Positions 25,515-36,791 of a DNA stretch of 64,000 bases are shown in pieces. The position numbers were made by a program, and so were the translations under genes. The stretch's first letter is position 1. Each line of letters starts with the position of its first letter. The notes under the pieces were generated by a model that was not told where the DNA came from, made no database searches, and saw only the letters and a program-made list of their open reading frames with translations. Origin of the DNA: Formicarius rufipectus (taxonomy: Eukaryota; Chordata; Aves; Passeriformes; Formicariidae); contig VXAU01002502.1 in the NCBI GenBank assembly GCA_013399695.1, forward strand, positions 1,770,704 through 1,834,703. The letters are read 5' to 3'.

Positions 25515-25617
25515 CCCCCCACCAAAAAAAAAAACAAACCCAAAACAAAACAAACAAACAAAAAAAAACAAACCAAAAAAAAAACCCAACCAAACAAAAA
25601 AAACCCAAAAAAAACCC
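25515..25617. repeat. A/C-only low-complexity run
   Basis: About 100 bases contain only A and C on the plus strand, mostly CAAA and CCAAAA words. It could be a decayed microsatellite, or the expanded A-rich tail of an old retrotransposon whose body is no longer recognisable. Confidence 0.88.
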
Positions 25618-26281
25618 GTTGCCTTGTTGGTGATGCTTTTAACCTTCCGGCATGGGCAATGTTAAGTTATTCAACCTCAGTCTTTTATTTTCTCAAGAGA
25701 AGTAAGAACCTTAAGTAAATAACAGGAATAGTAATAATATGTTGGAAAACCCTCTAATACTTTTGGGTTTTCTGAACCTTAACATTTTGAATAGCCTGGC
25801 CTTCAAAAGGTTTTCATACTCTGCCTAACCATTATGAAATCCAAGGGCTTTTATTCTGTGTATATAATTTCGCATGGAAATGCCTACAATTTTTCGGTGT
25901 GATTTTCACAGTTCTTAGCAAATTGGAACTGCAATTGAAGTTCCCTTTTGCTGTCAGTGCTGCTCATCTTGAGAGATAAGTGGATATAACAGAAGAAATT
26001 TGTACTAGGTCTTTTACTGTCTGGGGTGGGTTGTGTCAAAAGGATCCTTCCTTCAATGTATTTTGCAAGTAATTTTAACTTATTATCTTTCACTTCCATA
26101 TTTTGTTCCACATCCACCCTTTTATTACCACTTTCACAATGAACATGTAGGAAATGTTAATATTTTGTGTTCTGGCATTTATCCTTTCAGTTGTTTGTTT
26201 GCTGAGTCCTAGTGAAAGGTCGAGCAGTGAAGTTGAATTGCAATTAGGATGTGATGCATTTGTTGCCTTGTTGGTGATGCT
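25618..26281. repeat. Exact 20-bp direct repeats flanking 624 bp
   Basis: The word gttgccttgttggtgatgct is present at 25618-25637 and 26262-26281 without mismatch. By a simple random-sequence estimate, a shared 20-mer in 64 kb is very unlikely. The first copy abuts the A/C run. The enclosed 624 bases show no recognisable transposon, ORF or terminal repeat. The repeats may be target-site duplications or a local template-switch copy. Confidence 0.75.
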
Positions 26282-28075
26282 ATCAGAGTCAAACCAGTGT
26301 GTTGTGATTATACTGTAGGGGGGCCCACCAAGAATGGAGGTAGTTGGACTGTGACAAGTCAGGAGAACCATGTGATTTCTGCTTTGTCTGCATTCCCGTA
26401 TTACGCTCTGAAAGGGGCAGATCTATAGTAGCTGGGTCATCATCAGGGGGAAAAGGACAGTCTCTCATCCTGGGAAGTATGAATGCGGTCTTTGAAATTC
26501 CACAGTGGTGTGTATTGTTGTGTGTTCCTGGACTTTGGTGTCGGTTTTGTTGTTTCTCTTAATTTTGTAGGTTTTTTTTTTTTTTAGTACAGTAGTAACT
26601 AGGTTTTTTGTTAGCCACAGAAAGCTTTAGGTATCTTTCTCCTGCTCTCCTAGAATGTACTTGCCTGCTGGGAGGTTGAAGTTAACTTGATTTCTCACTT
26701 GGATTGAAAAATCAATTTAACTACCCCTTAGTTATAATGCTATGAAAGACATCTGAGAAGCTGATCTAGTGTTGAATTGTATGTGAGTTTGTGCTAGGAA
26801 TTGAGTCCCAGCTTCCTGAAATAAGGGATTTCATAAGATGACAGGCATTTTTTTTTCTCCTTCAATAGCATCTGCTTTAATGAGTAATAACTAATAAGGT
26901 TTTTTTTATTGAAGTTTTCTGACTGGGCCTAATTGCTGTTGGTGGGGTTTTAGTTGATTCTTTTTTGTTTTGCTTGTTTGGTTTTTATCTTGCATGGATA
27001 CAGCATAATAACTTCGTGATTCTGAGAATTTTGAGTCCTTTCGTTAAGTGTTTGTGGTCAGGTTGCAGCTCATAAATAGAAATCCAGTAGGCAAGCAGAA
27101 ATACTAAATGGATGAATAACACTTTGGCCATCCATAATATAGACTTTGTTAGTTTGGGGGATTTTTCCTGTTTTGGTTGTTCAAGCTTCCTTAAGGTGGA
27201 AGTGTCAGAACAGTTTTCTAGGTGAAATTCTTCGTCAATTTTAAAACAAATTTAAGAGGATTAGTTAGTTCTTTTTTTTTGTCATCTAGTAATGACTCTG
27301 AAAGGGAAGTTTATACAATTCAACTGTTTGAGTGATTTATTTTTTTTTAATTCATGCCTTGGTTCTTTTTTTGACTGCCTTGCAAACTGAAAAATACATT
27401 GAAGAAAATTCAGTACTGCCATTGGTTTTATCGGTGACTGCAGTTGTTTGCTGTTTTTGGCCTGCTGACTAATCATAGATGATGCACTGTGATTCAGCAC
27501 ATCTCTTTTTCTAAATTGTCTGGCAGCTGCTTCTGAAGTTAAGGGTGTGATTACCAGTTTAACAGAGACGAGGATAATGTGTGAGTTGAAGGTGTGTTGA
27601 GGTGGAAGAGTTCATGAGAGAATCGGGTTTTGGCTTTTTGAGTGGAAACACAGAATTCAAATCTGGAGAAGGCTGAATTACTTCAGTTTGATTGCTCAGC
27701 TAGATGTTTTGTGCTTTACACTGGGGTGATACTGTCGAGGACCTTTGTGGAAGCTACAAAGTCTAGATGACAGCAGACAGGTGATGATGGTTTTGGTGCT
27801 ATTCAGCAGTCAGTCCTACTTATTAAAAATGTGATAGCAAGAGGCAGAGAGACTATGAGCAGGAATAGCATGGAGGCAGTAAAAAAGTGATCTACTCAAA
27901 TTGCTTTGAGTTCAAGTGCAACATGTTGATATTAATATAAATATGAGGGTCACCAATTCATTGAAGCAATGTGGACTCCATGGCAGTGTTCAAGGGTATG
28001 TTTGCAGTTGTGCTGAAGAGTATAGATGGTCATCTCTGACATGGTATAGTGTTTTCTGTTCATTTTTTGTTGTAG

Positions 28076-28114
28076 GAAGAAGAGAACAAAAATATTAGGT
28101 ATTGAAGTTTGCAG
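28076..28114 (+). other. Splice-flanked 39-nt segment (candidate micro-exon)
   Basis: A near-ideal acceptor (long T-rich tract ending TTGTTGTAG at 28075) and a consensus donor (GCAG followed by GTAAGTG at 28115) bound 39 bases. This is a multiple of three with the same phase at both ends, as expected for a cassette exon. Only one frame is open, reading KKRTKILGIEVC. The signals are the best pair seen in the window, yet the protein is not recognised and intronic pseudo-exons of this kind are frequent. Confidence 0.18.
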
Positions 28115-29442
28115 GTAAGTGTTTAGTATGTCTACATGATTTTTACCGACTGTGACCTGGAAACTTTAAAGTTATCTCATAAGTCGCAGTGAACTCACAC
28201 TGTTAAAAAAAAAAAGCAGTCTCAATTTTTTTTGTTGTTGTTGAATCTATTTTGCTCTAATATTGTAGTTAGTCAGGAGTTTGTTTTTGAAGAACATGGA
28301 TCATCTTATCACAAGCATAGGTGGATACACATTCTTAGACATAAACTACTGTTTTAGTACTTGTTTAGGAAAACAATAGCAAAATTGAAAAAGTGAAAGA
28401 CAAACTACTCATCTTGGATTTTAGTTTTCTAGTAACTGTGTGAAGGTTTTCGTGAATCTCTTATATTTAGCTCAGTTCCAGTGTTTGTGAATTTAATAGT
28501 TAAGAAGTTAGAACTAGCCCATATATGTTGAGGTGATTTGCTTTAAGACCACTCTGATTTGACATGTTGTAAATGAAGGTAACTTTAAGAACAAGCCACA
28601 TGATCTCTTGTTTTCCCATCTGTTGAAGGGCTATTGCTGCCTTTAATCACCAGCAGGACAGTAATACTTGAAATATGCTTGGAAACTGTGCATGATAACA
28701 TTTCTGTGGGTTGTTTTCTGGTTTCAGACACCATGGGAATTGAACTTTTTTGTTGCAGTTAGAAGAATGAGGAACAAATAGACTTTTCTGAAGCATATGC
28801 TTAATTTACTGCAGGTAGTTGTTAATTTAAATCGATTATGGAACTCTCATGCATAAACTGTCTACTGTCTTCCAGGTCAGTGTCTGTAGAGAAACTGTAG
28901 TATAACTGCATCAACCACTGCTATTAAAGACAATTACTTATAATTTCATGGGTTCTTTCATACTAATAAAAACCATAACAGTATCTCACTGTTTCTCAAG
29001 GTAACAAAACACCTTGGTGAAATAGTTAAAATTATTTCTTTGTACCTTAATTGGGATTCTTTGATCAGGACTCTTTGGTTGCTGTTCCCATTATCTTTGA
29101 GTAATACTCAATGCAGGTGTTAAGCTCTATGGCTTTAGCAATTTAACTTAAATAGGCAAATAGTTGTGGTTGGAAACCCCCTCTCATGAAGTAAGAATAA
29201 AAATCAAGCCAATCAGCCAACTGGTATGTTACTGTGTATGCTTGCCACAAAGAAGGATTGTGTTGACCTGGAACAAATCTGACTTTGTGCTTTATTGCAT
29301 TTGTGACTCAGTAATGTTGTTTCTATCCTAATATAGTCTGCCTAATTAGCATTTTAGGGTGTGTGATACACTTAGCCATTTGCTATAGAACTTTATACAA
29401 CTACCCTAAGCCTTCATTTATGCAATCTCTCTTCAAATACTG

Positions 29443-29874
29443 TGTCCTGGTTATAGTAGCCAGGATCAGTTTGTCACTGTGTGGGTGTGTATTCTAAACC
29501 CTCTGTCATTTTTCTCATGAACTGCTCACAATGGCCCATTTGCAGCAGCAGCTGCCTAGGGCACACCCAGCCCCTCAGGCTTCAAACTGGGTGTTTGGGA
29601 ACTTCTGTGGGATAAGGAAATTTTCCTGCCTCCATACCCACCTGAGAGGTCATGCCTGCTAATGGGCCATNNNNNNNNNNNNNNNNNNNNNNNNNNNNNN
29701 NNNNNNNNNNNNNNNNNNNNNNNNNNNNNNNNNNNNNNNNNNNNNNNNNNNNNNNNNNNNNNNNNNNNNNNNNNNNNNNNNNNNNNNNNNNNNNNNNNNN
29801 NNNNNNNNNNNNNNNNNNNNAATCTCATTCTGAGTTGCATTGATTTTCTCCTGGTTTAATTCTAAACCAACACA
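29443..29874 (+). mobile_element. Endogenous retrovirus-like LTR interrupted by an assembly gap
   Basis: The segment begins tgtcctggttatagtagcca, like the TGTCCTGG start common in songbird LTRs. It ends after a gap with ctaaaccaacaca, giving TG...CA ends. The middle is GC-richer than the flanks and includes a 'cagcagcagctgcctagggc' block near 29542. The words aatggcccat (29531 region) and aatgggccat (29661-29670) are near reverse complements of each other. A target-site duplication is not evident. No coding region is present, so it is likely a solo LTR. Family and orientation are inferred from pattern memory. Confidence 0.5.
29671..29820. other. Assembly gap of 150 N
   Basis: Exactly 150 undetermined bases lie inside the putative LTR, which suggests that repeat structure prevented closure. 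Open frames crossing it are meaningless. Confidence 0.99.
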
Positions 29875-30930
29875 ATTTCAAGCATGAGGTTGGTTTTTTT
29901 TTTCCCCCCTTTGCATCTTGTAGAAATGTGGAAAATAGATGTAGTTGATTACAAAACTGCATCTTCATCATGTGTCAGTGACATGTTTTAGTGCAACTGA
30001 ATTTTAGGATTTTTATTGTGCAGGATATGTTCTGAAACTTTAACCAAGTTTGTATGTGATATCTTTCTCAAGTTTAAATGCTTTATGGAAGTGATGTAAA
30101 ATCTTTTTTTTAACCTTATCTATTTAAAAAACAAGTTTGGGTTTTTTGTTAGTTTGAGTTTGTTTGTTTTTTTTTAAAGCAAGACTATTCTCCCTTCTCC
30201 CAAACCATAGAGCCTACTAGGACTTGGAAGCTAGAAAGCACTCTAACTCAAGTCATCTTTTTTATTTTCTCATATGGTTTGTTTGAATGCTCATTCTTTT
30301 GTCCCAATTATCAATGACAATCACTGGCAACAGCAGTCAAATTAGATCACTCTTTTGACAGTGAGTTTCTGATTTTGGTTTGTTTGTGGTTATTTTTTGT
30401 TGTTGTTGTTGGTTTTTTTGTTTGTTTTTTTCTGGTTGTTTGTTTGCTTTTCTTAAAATGCAGGTAATTTTTTTTTTTGTGGAGAATATTAGAAAACTCA
30501 TGGAACATCCTCTGGAGCACAGTGTGCAATTGCATCCTCTTAATTTCAAGTAAGAGTTGGTGAAATAAGAGAAGGTGATGAACCAGCTAATAATGTTATC
30601 AAGGGTGTGGAGTATCTGCCGATGAAGAGAGGTCACTGGAGCTTTAGCTTTTCAGTGAGGAGTAGGATGAAAAGTTAACAATTCATGGAAGTGGTCAAGC
30701 AAATGCAGGACTGATGGGTAAACAATGTCAGTCAGAAGGACATCTGATGAAATGGGCAGGTTTGTATAAAAGAGAGGAAACAAAAATACTTGCTTACTGA
30801 GTAGTGAACCTATGGGAGTTGCTGCCCCAGGATGTCTGTGAAAGATGGTGCCACCACACAGTGAAAATGATGACATGAATGTGGGCAATGGGTTCAACAC
30901 ATGTCCAGGCAGGGGCATGCTTTGTGTTAG
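29875..30930. other. Non-genic stretch between LTR and CR1 fragment
   Basis: No gene could be supported. T/G-rich runs occur at 30136-30174 and 30374-30453. The minus frame at 30652-30918 (88 codons) lacks a known motif. Confidence 0.45.
30374..30453. repeat. T/G-rich low-complexity run
   Basis: Repeated TTG and GTTT words with few interruptions on the plus strand. The opposite-strand frames are lysine-, asparagine- and glutamine-rich only because of this run. Confidence 0.8.
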
Positions 30931-31056
30931 ATCATATAACCATTAAGGTTGAAAAAGATTTCTGAGGTCATCAAGTCCAGCCTTTGACTGGACAGCACCA
31001 TGCACATTAAACTGTGTAACAGTGTCATGTCTACTTGGTTTGTGAAGACTTCCAGT
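30931..31056 (-). mobile_element. CR1 LINE 3'-end fragment, minus strand
   Basis: Read on the plus strand, it opens with 'atcatataaccattaaggtt' and continues with 'gaggtcatcaagtccagcc' (30964-30982), an 'accatgcacattaaactgtg' block, and a 'tctacttggtttgtgaagac' block. This is the standard reverse-complement order of a CR1 3' region. It is strongly truncated and carries no ORF. Confidence 0.82.
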
Positions 31057-34000
31057 TAAGTATAAAAGAAATGAACCCTAGAAAGAAACTGTGCTTTGAC
31101 AGATGTCCCACTTAGCTGACAAAACCGGGCCATTGGCCTAATCTGAGAGGTCACTTCTTAAGTAATGAGTTCATAGTAAAATGTTAAGAATGGGCCCCAT
31201 TTTGTGTCTACAGTGATAAGCAGAAGGCTTTTCACCATGAGGCTGCATGTTCCTTCATTTAGATTATTAAGCTATCTCTGGACTTAAATGAAAAGGATTG
31301 ATTGGGACAGATGTCTATAAACAAGGCAAACCTGTTGTTGATGCACTAGAAGACCTTCTAAAAACCCCTCCCCTAACTTTCCTTTATAGTAACATTGAGT
31401 GACTCTAGATCTTTGGTATTTTACAGTAGGCATAGTTGAAGTTGATGTGTTGAAGGTGAAATAACTCCCCCCCCACCCCCTCTGTTACCTTATATTATGA
31501 GGCTTTAATGTTTGAAGATCTTGAATAACCTTGCAACCCCATGAGCTTTACTTACCAGTGCAGTAAACCAGTGAGGAAGACTGTTCTTCATTACCCCAGA
31601 TGAAGTCTCCTTACGGTACCATTGCACTTGATCTTTGTGGCTGCTTTGTTTTTACTGAGGCCACACCTTTTATGGTTGTTGTAAGGGCAGCAGACCCCTT
31701 GACTGTCAGATTAGTTTTGGCTGTATTAAAACAGACCTGTTAGTCCCTCCATCAGAGTGGAACAGAGGAGCTGCAGCAAAGGACATAAAGAGTTCTTGCT
31801 GGGATGGATTAGCAGTAGGCTATTTATTGATAGCTGTTCCCATGCGGTACCTTCTTTAAGTTAAACTGCATCTGTACTATTCTGTCTGTCTGTGTGGTGT
31901 TCAAGACAATGACTCAATCGAACCATTTGCAGATCTCTGGTTTGAATTTATTAGCAGTATTTTTACTTGAACATAAAAGGAGTTCTGACACAAATAGGCT
32001 TTGTTTGAGAAACTGTGTAGCTGTTTTGTTCATAGAATACAGTACATCTTATTTTGTTTTATTTCCTTTCAATGTCTTTTGAAAAGCTTTTCAGGTGTTC
32101 AATAAGAACACAGCCAAATCCACACCAGACAGGAGCAGTAGTTAAGTGCACTTATACTTCTTGCTGCATGCAGTAGATCAAACATAATGGCAACATAACA
32201 ATATGCTGTTGTATACAATGATTTTTAGTCAGCCTCTTTAATAATAAACTTTAATGTTATAGTTTTTATAGCTTACAGTATGCTGTACTATTCTTTTCAT
32301 AAGTGTAATGGTTGGTTTGCTTGAATTTTTGTGAAATGGTAATTATGTGCTGTGTGGTGGGGGATTTTTTTTGCAATTTCTTTTTGAAAAACAAACAAAA
32401 TGAAGTGCACCTGCTCATGTGTGACCAAGGTATTCCAATTGTGGATGTAGTTATCATGTAGTAGTGTTGTCCCTATTTGATTTAATGTCTTATTCATATT
32501 CCAAATTTTCTAATATAAGTGATAAAGAAGGTACTTTTTTGCGAGGGGAAAAAGAAACTCTCACTGTTGTTCCTTGAGGAAAATTTACCTCTTGGAAGAA
32601 AGGTATAATGACAAATCTGTGTATTCCGGAATCAGAACTTGACTATCTAATAAAATAATTGCATGTTATACCCTGTGTACCAGAACAGCAGTCACATTAC
32701 TGTAATTGTGCTTAATGGTTAATTCAGGTAACTTTTAAGCTCCACTTAAAAATATGAAAAATATGTCCAAGTTGACAGTTCAAACATCTGGGAGGCAGAC
32801 TCATCTCTTGCTATTGCAAATGTAATGTGTCACTAAACACTGAAATATCTATGGCTCTATCTTGTTATGAGCTGCTTGCCTGCTCTGTTCAGGTAACAGG
32901 AGTGTGAGGGATTGATGATACCAAATTTGGTCTCTATCTCTGTTTGAACCAGGCGCTCTTGGGGAGCAGAATTGACATCAGAGCTGTGGCAGGCATCTAC
33001 TTGCATAGAGATCACTGCAGAAATGGAGCCATAGTATTTAATGCCATCTTCACCTTTTATTGTATGGCTTTAGTGTTTTAACTCAAATGTGGTTTTGGTG
33101 AGGGTTCTTTTGGGTTCTGTTTCAGGAACTGTCAAAGTCCATTGTAAGTTAATGCAACACTTTACTCACTTTGGGAACTAGATAATTTTTAAAAATTAAG
33201 TAATTCTATGAAAGCACTGTTACAACACTGAATGTTGACTTTGAATGCTTTTTATTTAACCTTTCTTGAATTGATTTTTGAATGGTGTTTTCTTGCTGCT
33301 CCATCATAAATGTTTTATAATTTTTCCTGTGTTGTGAAACTGTTAATTTCCTAGGAATGGGTTTCATGGGAGATATATGAAAGTACTTTCAATTTTCTTT
33401 CTTGTGATTTGCTGGGGGAACTGTTCATTGTGAAGGGATCTTGGAAAACAGCTGGTTTCAGGCTGAATTTCAGGTTTGGTTTCATGCAAAAGAGGGATAC
33501 ACGGACAAATAAGATTCCTTAGGTCCATTCCCCCATTCAATAGCCCCTGGTACTTAACTCAAAAGACCAAGGTATGTTTCTGTCAATCAGAGGGTGGAGT
33601 TTAGGCAGTGTGGGTAGGAAGTAACCTGCCTGTGCCAGGGGTCCTGGAGTTGGACTCAGGTCTTGGAAGGGGATTTTTTTCTTCCTATGTAAGATCCCAG
33701 GGCATCCGTTTTCAAAGGGTGTGAACTTGAAGGGAGTGGTTAATTACAGGCAGAACTGCTCAGGTCTTTTAACTGGCAAGTTTCTGTCCAAGTGCCAGGG
33801 TTCTGAAGCACAAGGGGAAAACTTGTGGTTTAAGTTGAAGTCAGTGATGCTATTGTTAAAACACTTGGTTCATGGTTAAGCCTTAAGGCTGGATTGTGAA
33901 GAGTGGACGTGACAATGAGAACTTGAAGGAAAGAAAAGTTGTTTGCTTTTTTATCATTTTAGTCTCATCGCATAGGAAAAGTACTGAGTTATCAGACTAT

Positions 34001-34306
34001 GGCAATCTTAAAGTATTTTATTGCTAATGCATAAACAATACTCACTTGCTTAATAACATTATTTTGGTCATGCAACCCTTAAGCCTAGCTTTAGAGTTAA
34101 TTTTAGTTGACCTGATAGTGTGGTTTCACGTGAGAACAACTTTAATAAGCATAGAGATGCTGCAGAGACATCAAGAGGTTTCAAGGACAGCCCGCATATT
34201 TGAGAAGTTGGTGGAATCTTCGTGCTGCTTTAGCCACAGGCCTGGCTGTAGAAAGGACCAACAGACTCCTAATAAACAAGTGTGATTATTCTTCCCCCTG
34301 CCCTGG
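31057..34306. other. Intronic or intergenic stretch
   Basis: No gene, RNA gene or clear mobile element could be supported. A C-run lies near 31467-31480. Confidence 0.48.
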
Positions 34307-34510
34307 TGTATTGGGTGTCTGTGGCCAGGTTTTGGTAGCTGGAAGGGGCTACAGCGGTGGCTTCGTTGAAAAGCTGCCAGAAGTTTCTGTATTGAACAGG
34401 AGAAATGCCAGCTGGTGCTAAGATGAACATGTCCATGGCCAAGGTTCAGTCCATCAGTGAGGATGGAAGCACCTCTGGGATAACGTATTTAAGAAGGGAG
34501 GGCTAAAAGA
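34307..34510 (+). mobile_element. LTR of an avian endogenous retrovirus-like element, plus strand
   Basis: Starts tgtattgggtgtctgtggcc. It then carries an 'aggttttggtagc' block, 'gggctacagcggtggcttc' near 34347-34365, 'aatgccagctgg' near 34405, a 'ccatggccaaggttcagtcc' block near 34434, and 'ctctgggataacgtatttaa' ending near 34492. This matches my memory of an avian LTR family and, independently, the reverse complement of 19665-19947. The GTATTTAAG at 34485-34493 sits where an LTR TATA-like box is expected. The right edge is uncertain and the element may continue to about 34680. No internal viral gene was seen. Confidence 0.68.
34485..34493 (+). promoter_or_regulatory. TATA-like box of the LTR
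   Basis: GTATTTAAG lies just after the conserved 'gggataac' block. The minus-strand copy keeps a shortened version around 19760-19766. The assignment is inferred from position within the LTR. Confidence 0.35.
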
Positions 34511-34570
34511 CTCTGTGGTGAGTCATCTCTTCTGCCCTTGTCTAGACCCATGAGACTCTTATTGTATTGT

Positions 34571-34590
34571 CCTCACCTGTCCAGGTGAGG
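34571..34590. repeat. Inverted repeat with paired E-boxes
   Basis: cctcacctg, a two-base spacer tc, then caggtgagg form a perfect 9-bp-arm hairpin. The arms hold CACCTG and CAGGTG, the E-box type bound by ZEB, Snail and E-proteins. It lies just downstream of the clear part of the 34307 LTR and may belong to it. Confidence 0.75.
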
Positions 34591-36719
34591 TCAGGGACTG
34601 ATGAAACAATCTTGGTGAGAGCCTGGTATCCACCATCCACCACACCCTGTGATGTGGACAGGTACCTCCTCGGAACTGATTGACTACTTGAGATCTCAAG
34701 CATTATTTTTAGACTGTCACTGCTTAGAGGGTTCCTGAGATTGAAGTTTAAAGAGTAATAATCATGTTGAAAATAAGCTTGTTTATCCAATACAGTATTA
34801 ATCAGTCTCTAAATTAGCTACTGTTATTATGTGAAAGGAAGAAAAAGGCAACCCTCATGGAGACCTAAGTAGCTGCTTGACAATATCAACATGGTGTTTG
34901 GTTACCTTTATTGAATTTCAGAAGGGAAAGGGAATCCAGAATGAGAGAAGAACAGTATGTATGAGCCATACTATCTTGAAAAGTCATAAATTAAAGGTAG
35001 GTTACACAGCAGGATGATAAAAATGTTAATTTTGGAGAGGTTTGCATTTCAGGTGAGATAAAATGTACTGTCCTATGACCTAGAAGAGATGCAACTGAGA
35101 AGAGTAAAACACAGTAGTTTATCGTGATGAAGTGCATGAACTAGACAAACTTGTTTGACAAAATAGCAGCTTGGCTGTGAAATAAATAAAATCCCAGACA
35201 ACTGACTTAAAGTTGACAGAAGTGCCTATTCTCAAATCAAGTAATTCCAATGAACTTTTTGGTTTCAGGATACTGCAGTTGCCCAAACATCAACTCTGAA
35301 AGCTATTACAGAACACACACATTTCCTCAATGACCAATTACATGTTACTGCAAGTTGTTGCAAGTGGGGATAATAGAGAGGCCCCTGTCACAAACCCCCT
35401 GAATTATAATTTATTTGTTATTTGTGACCTGCTGAGACATGATTGAGTACATGGATATTGATTCCCCCCCCGCCCCGACTGGTTACATGTTCCTTGTTGA
35501 GGAAATTAAGCTACTTAGGAAGAGTAGCTGTTGCTCTGAATTCACACTTCACCCATAATTTGGCCGCTTAATACATAGTGGAAGGCATTTGAAAGCCAAG
35601 TCTGTCCATTATTACGCATTTGGAATTTTTGTAAGACTGTGGTTGCTTGAATTGTCTATGTGGGAAAGCCAAGAAAGGCAAAGAAAACTTACTTAGGAAA
35701 TTCTCAAATGAAAATATCAGATGAACAGCATCATTCAGTTAGGCTTGTGAGCAGGACTGTCAATCTTGAAAGTATTGCTTAATGAGCCTTGAAGTAAGAC
35801 TTGGGTTTTTTTGTGCTACATAAATCTTTAGATGGCCTTACAGTTCCTAACCATGTAGAAGGGAAAAGAGAAATTGGAAAAATAATTTTGTAAGCAGAGG
35901 AAAGAGTATTTAGAAATAAGTTTACCTCAGAGTTAACTAGATTTAGGTGGTAGATTTCTGTACTTTTGGTGACATACAGTTGAAGGTTTATATAACAGTG
36001 CAAGATGAGCTGCTCTGGGGGTGTTACATTTTTGTAATTATCTCAGCATCTTTCTATTCCTGAAATCGTAATTAAGAATGTTTTCTCAGTGCAGTGTAAG
36101 CATATTATCTAAGCATCAAGTTAACTTCCTGAAGTGCTAAGACGAAAAAAAAAAAATAGAGCCCTTGAGTGTAAGGACAGCATTGCTCTTGTGTCCTAGC
36201 ACAGAACACAGCTAACAGCAAAAACAAGCTTCCTTCCTGAGAGGGAACTTCAGTATTGCTGGGACATTGGCATTGATAGTAACTCAGTTTTTTCATTCTG
36301 TTTCCTGTGTACCTATATACATTTCTATAGTTTTTTAAAGAGTTTCTAGATAACCTGAAATGCCTTTTCCTGCATATTGAAAAATAGTTTTTTTTTCCTG
36401 TTTAAAAGTTTTCCTTATTTCCTTTGTTTTTTGGTATGAACATACTCTTATTTCAGGCTTCATAAGTATGAAAATCTGAATAACATTTTCCTTACTAAGT
36501 GATAAGAGCCTAACAAAATGCAGGAAAACTTTAAGTTTCGAGTAAGGTGTTAAAAATAAGTAGGTGGGATACTTTAAGTGTTGTAGCATCTGCTGTATTA
36601 GCTTGAGTTACTATTACAATGGTAAGAAAATAGAAATATAAGTATGACTTCGAATTCTTGAGGCTGTATAAGACAAACTCTATCTCTGAAAATGAAATGA
36701 TAAACCTTTTTCACTGCAG

Positions 36720-36791
36720 ATGCTTGAAAAAAGGCCTTGCCTTGTTATATAAGGGAACTTGTTCAGTTCAGTAGAATTTACAACCTTACAG
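36720..36791 (+). other. Splice-flanked 72-nt segment without an open frame
   Basis: A good acceptor (CCTTTTTCACTGCAG ending at 36719) and a consensus donor (ACAG followed by GTAAGT at 36792) bound 72 bases. All three frames contain a stop. If spliced, it could only be a UTR, non-coding RNA or poison exon. Confidence 0.15.

Larger units (their letters stand above)
19948..29442. other. Intronic or intergenic stretch
   Basis: About 9.5 kb without a supportable gene. It contains an A/C-only run (25515-25617), an exact 20-bp repeat pair (25618-25637 and 26262-26281), a short tandem duplication (22487-22515), and splice-flanked segments at 23576-23625 and 28076-28114. A slightly GC-richer patch at about 20780-22350 holds several open frames of 79-104 codons on both strands. 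None shows a recognisable domain or exon structure. Confidence 0.48.

Noticed and set aside
29556..29859. Frames spanning the N gap
   Set aside because: Most of each frame is undetermined sequence.
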